From an uncultured Alistipes sp. (lineage in GTDB: Bacteria; Bacteroidota; Bacteroidia; Bacteroidales; Rikenellaceae): a stretch of DNA of 64,000 nucleotides. The DNA is taken from positions 496,001 to 560,000 of the forward strand of contig CAJTIY010000001.1 in NCBI GenBank assembly GCA_910576555.1, read 5' to 3'. The notes below the pieces were generated by a model. The model was not told the DNA's origin. It worked only from the letters and a program-made list of their open reading frames with translations, and did no database searches. Both the position numbers and the translations under genes were made by a program. Below are positions 63,999-64,000 of the stretch, one piece after another (the stretch's first letter is position 1; each line of letters starts with the position of its first letter).

Positions 63999-64000
63999 GA

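Overview
The window is a GC-rich bacterial chromosome segment (roughly 60-70% G+C in coding regions by eye). It most likely comes from Bacteroidota, order Bacteroidales, and an Alistipes-like member of Rikenellaceae is my best guess. The reasons are: promoters with the Bacteroidota -7 element TAnnTTTG (many TATCTTTG or TACCTTTG) and almost no Shine-Dalgarno sequences; Bacteroidota-typical families (GSCFA, DUF2851, the HU/SPOR fusion, lipoprotein DPP III with HECLGH, surface lipoproteins with acidic residues after the lipobox Cys, a SecA of about 1100 residues); and GH20/GH3 glycosidases of gut type. The genus is an inference. I see no phage, transposase, CRISPR array or conjugation gene. This is mostly core chromosome.

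Layout. 1-7 kb: the end of uvrB, a possible small RNA, then leftward lgt / HU-SPOR / gtrA and the leftward operon S24-like regulator / ribE / histidine kinase, headed by a divergent tRNA-Arg(CCG). 7-16 kb: ruvB, malic enzyme, aroB, typA, a surface lipoprotein, DUF454, rpiB and ispE. 16-25 kb: GSCFA protein, a catalytically degraded alkaline-phosphatase-fold protein, sufE, a SufT-like protein, DUF2851, secA and dCMP deaminase. 25-33 kb: an SDR, an HxlR regulator facing a radical SAM enzyme, ssb, pnp-lpxK, an M23 peptidase, ispD and rubredoxin. 33-43 kb: three leftward surface lipoproteins (two paralogous), DPP III and catalase. 43-52 kb: DEAD-box helicase, miaB, YitT, plsY, an acyl-CoA synthetase and a LytS/LytR-type two-component pair. 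52-64 kb: HsdR-N-like nuclease-fold protein, a truncated GH2-like protein, panC-panD, DUF456, M16 protease, and a GH20-GH3 glycosidase operon that runs off the end.

The main unexplained structure is a family of about 75-bp tandem modules at three loci (30154-30379, 40642-40790 and 50301-50570). Each module carries a Bacteroidota -7 element embedded in an inverted repeat, plus a second, sequence-variable hairpin. Each array points at, and ends immediately before, a gene (M23 peptidase, DPP III, LytS kinase). They look like multiplied promoter-plus-hairpin cassettes. Other points worth attention are several probable leaderless mRNAs (ruvB, ispE, the GSCFA gene, lytS), two apparent pseudoenzymes (phosphatase fold and GH2), an S24-type repressor lacking its autoproteolysis residue, a 95-bp inverted-repeat element after the acyl-CoA synthetase, and paired ACGATCGT palindromes upstream of the lipoprotein operon.
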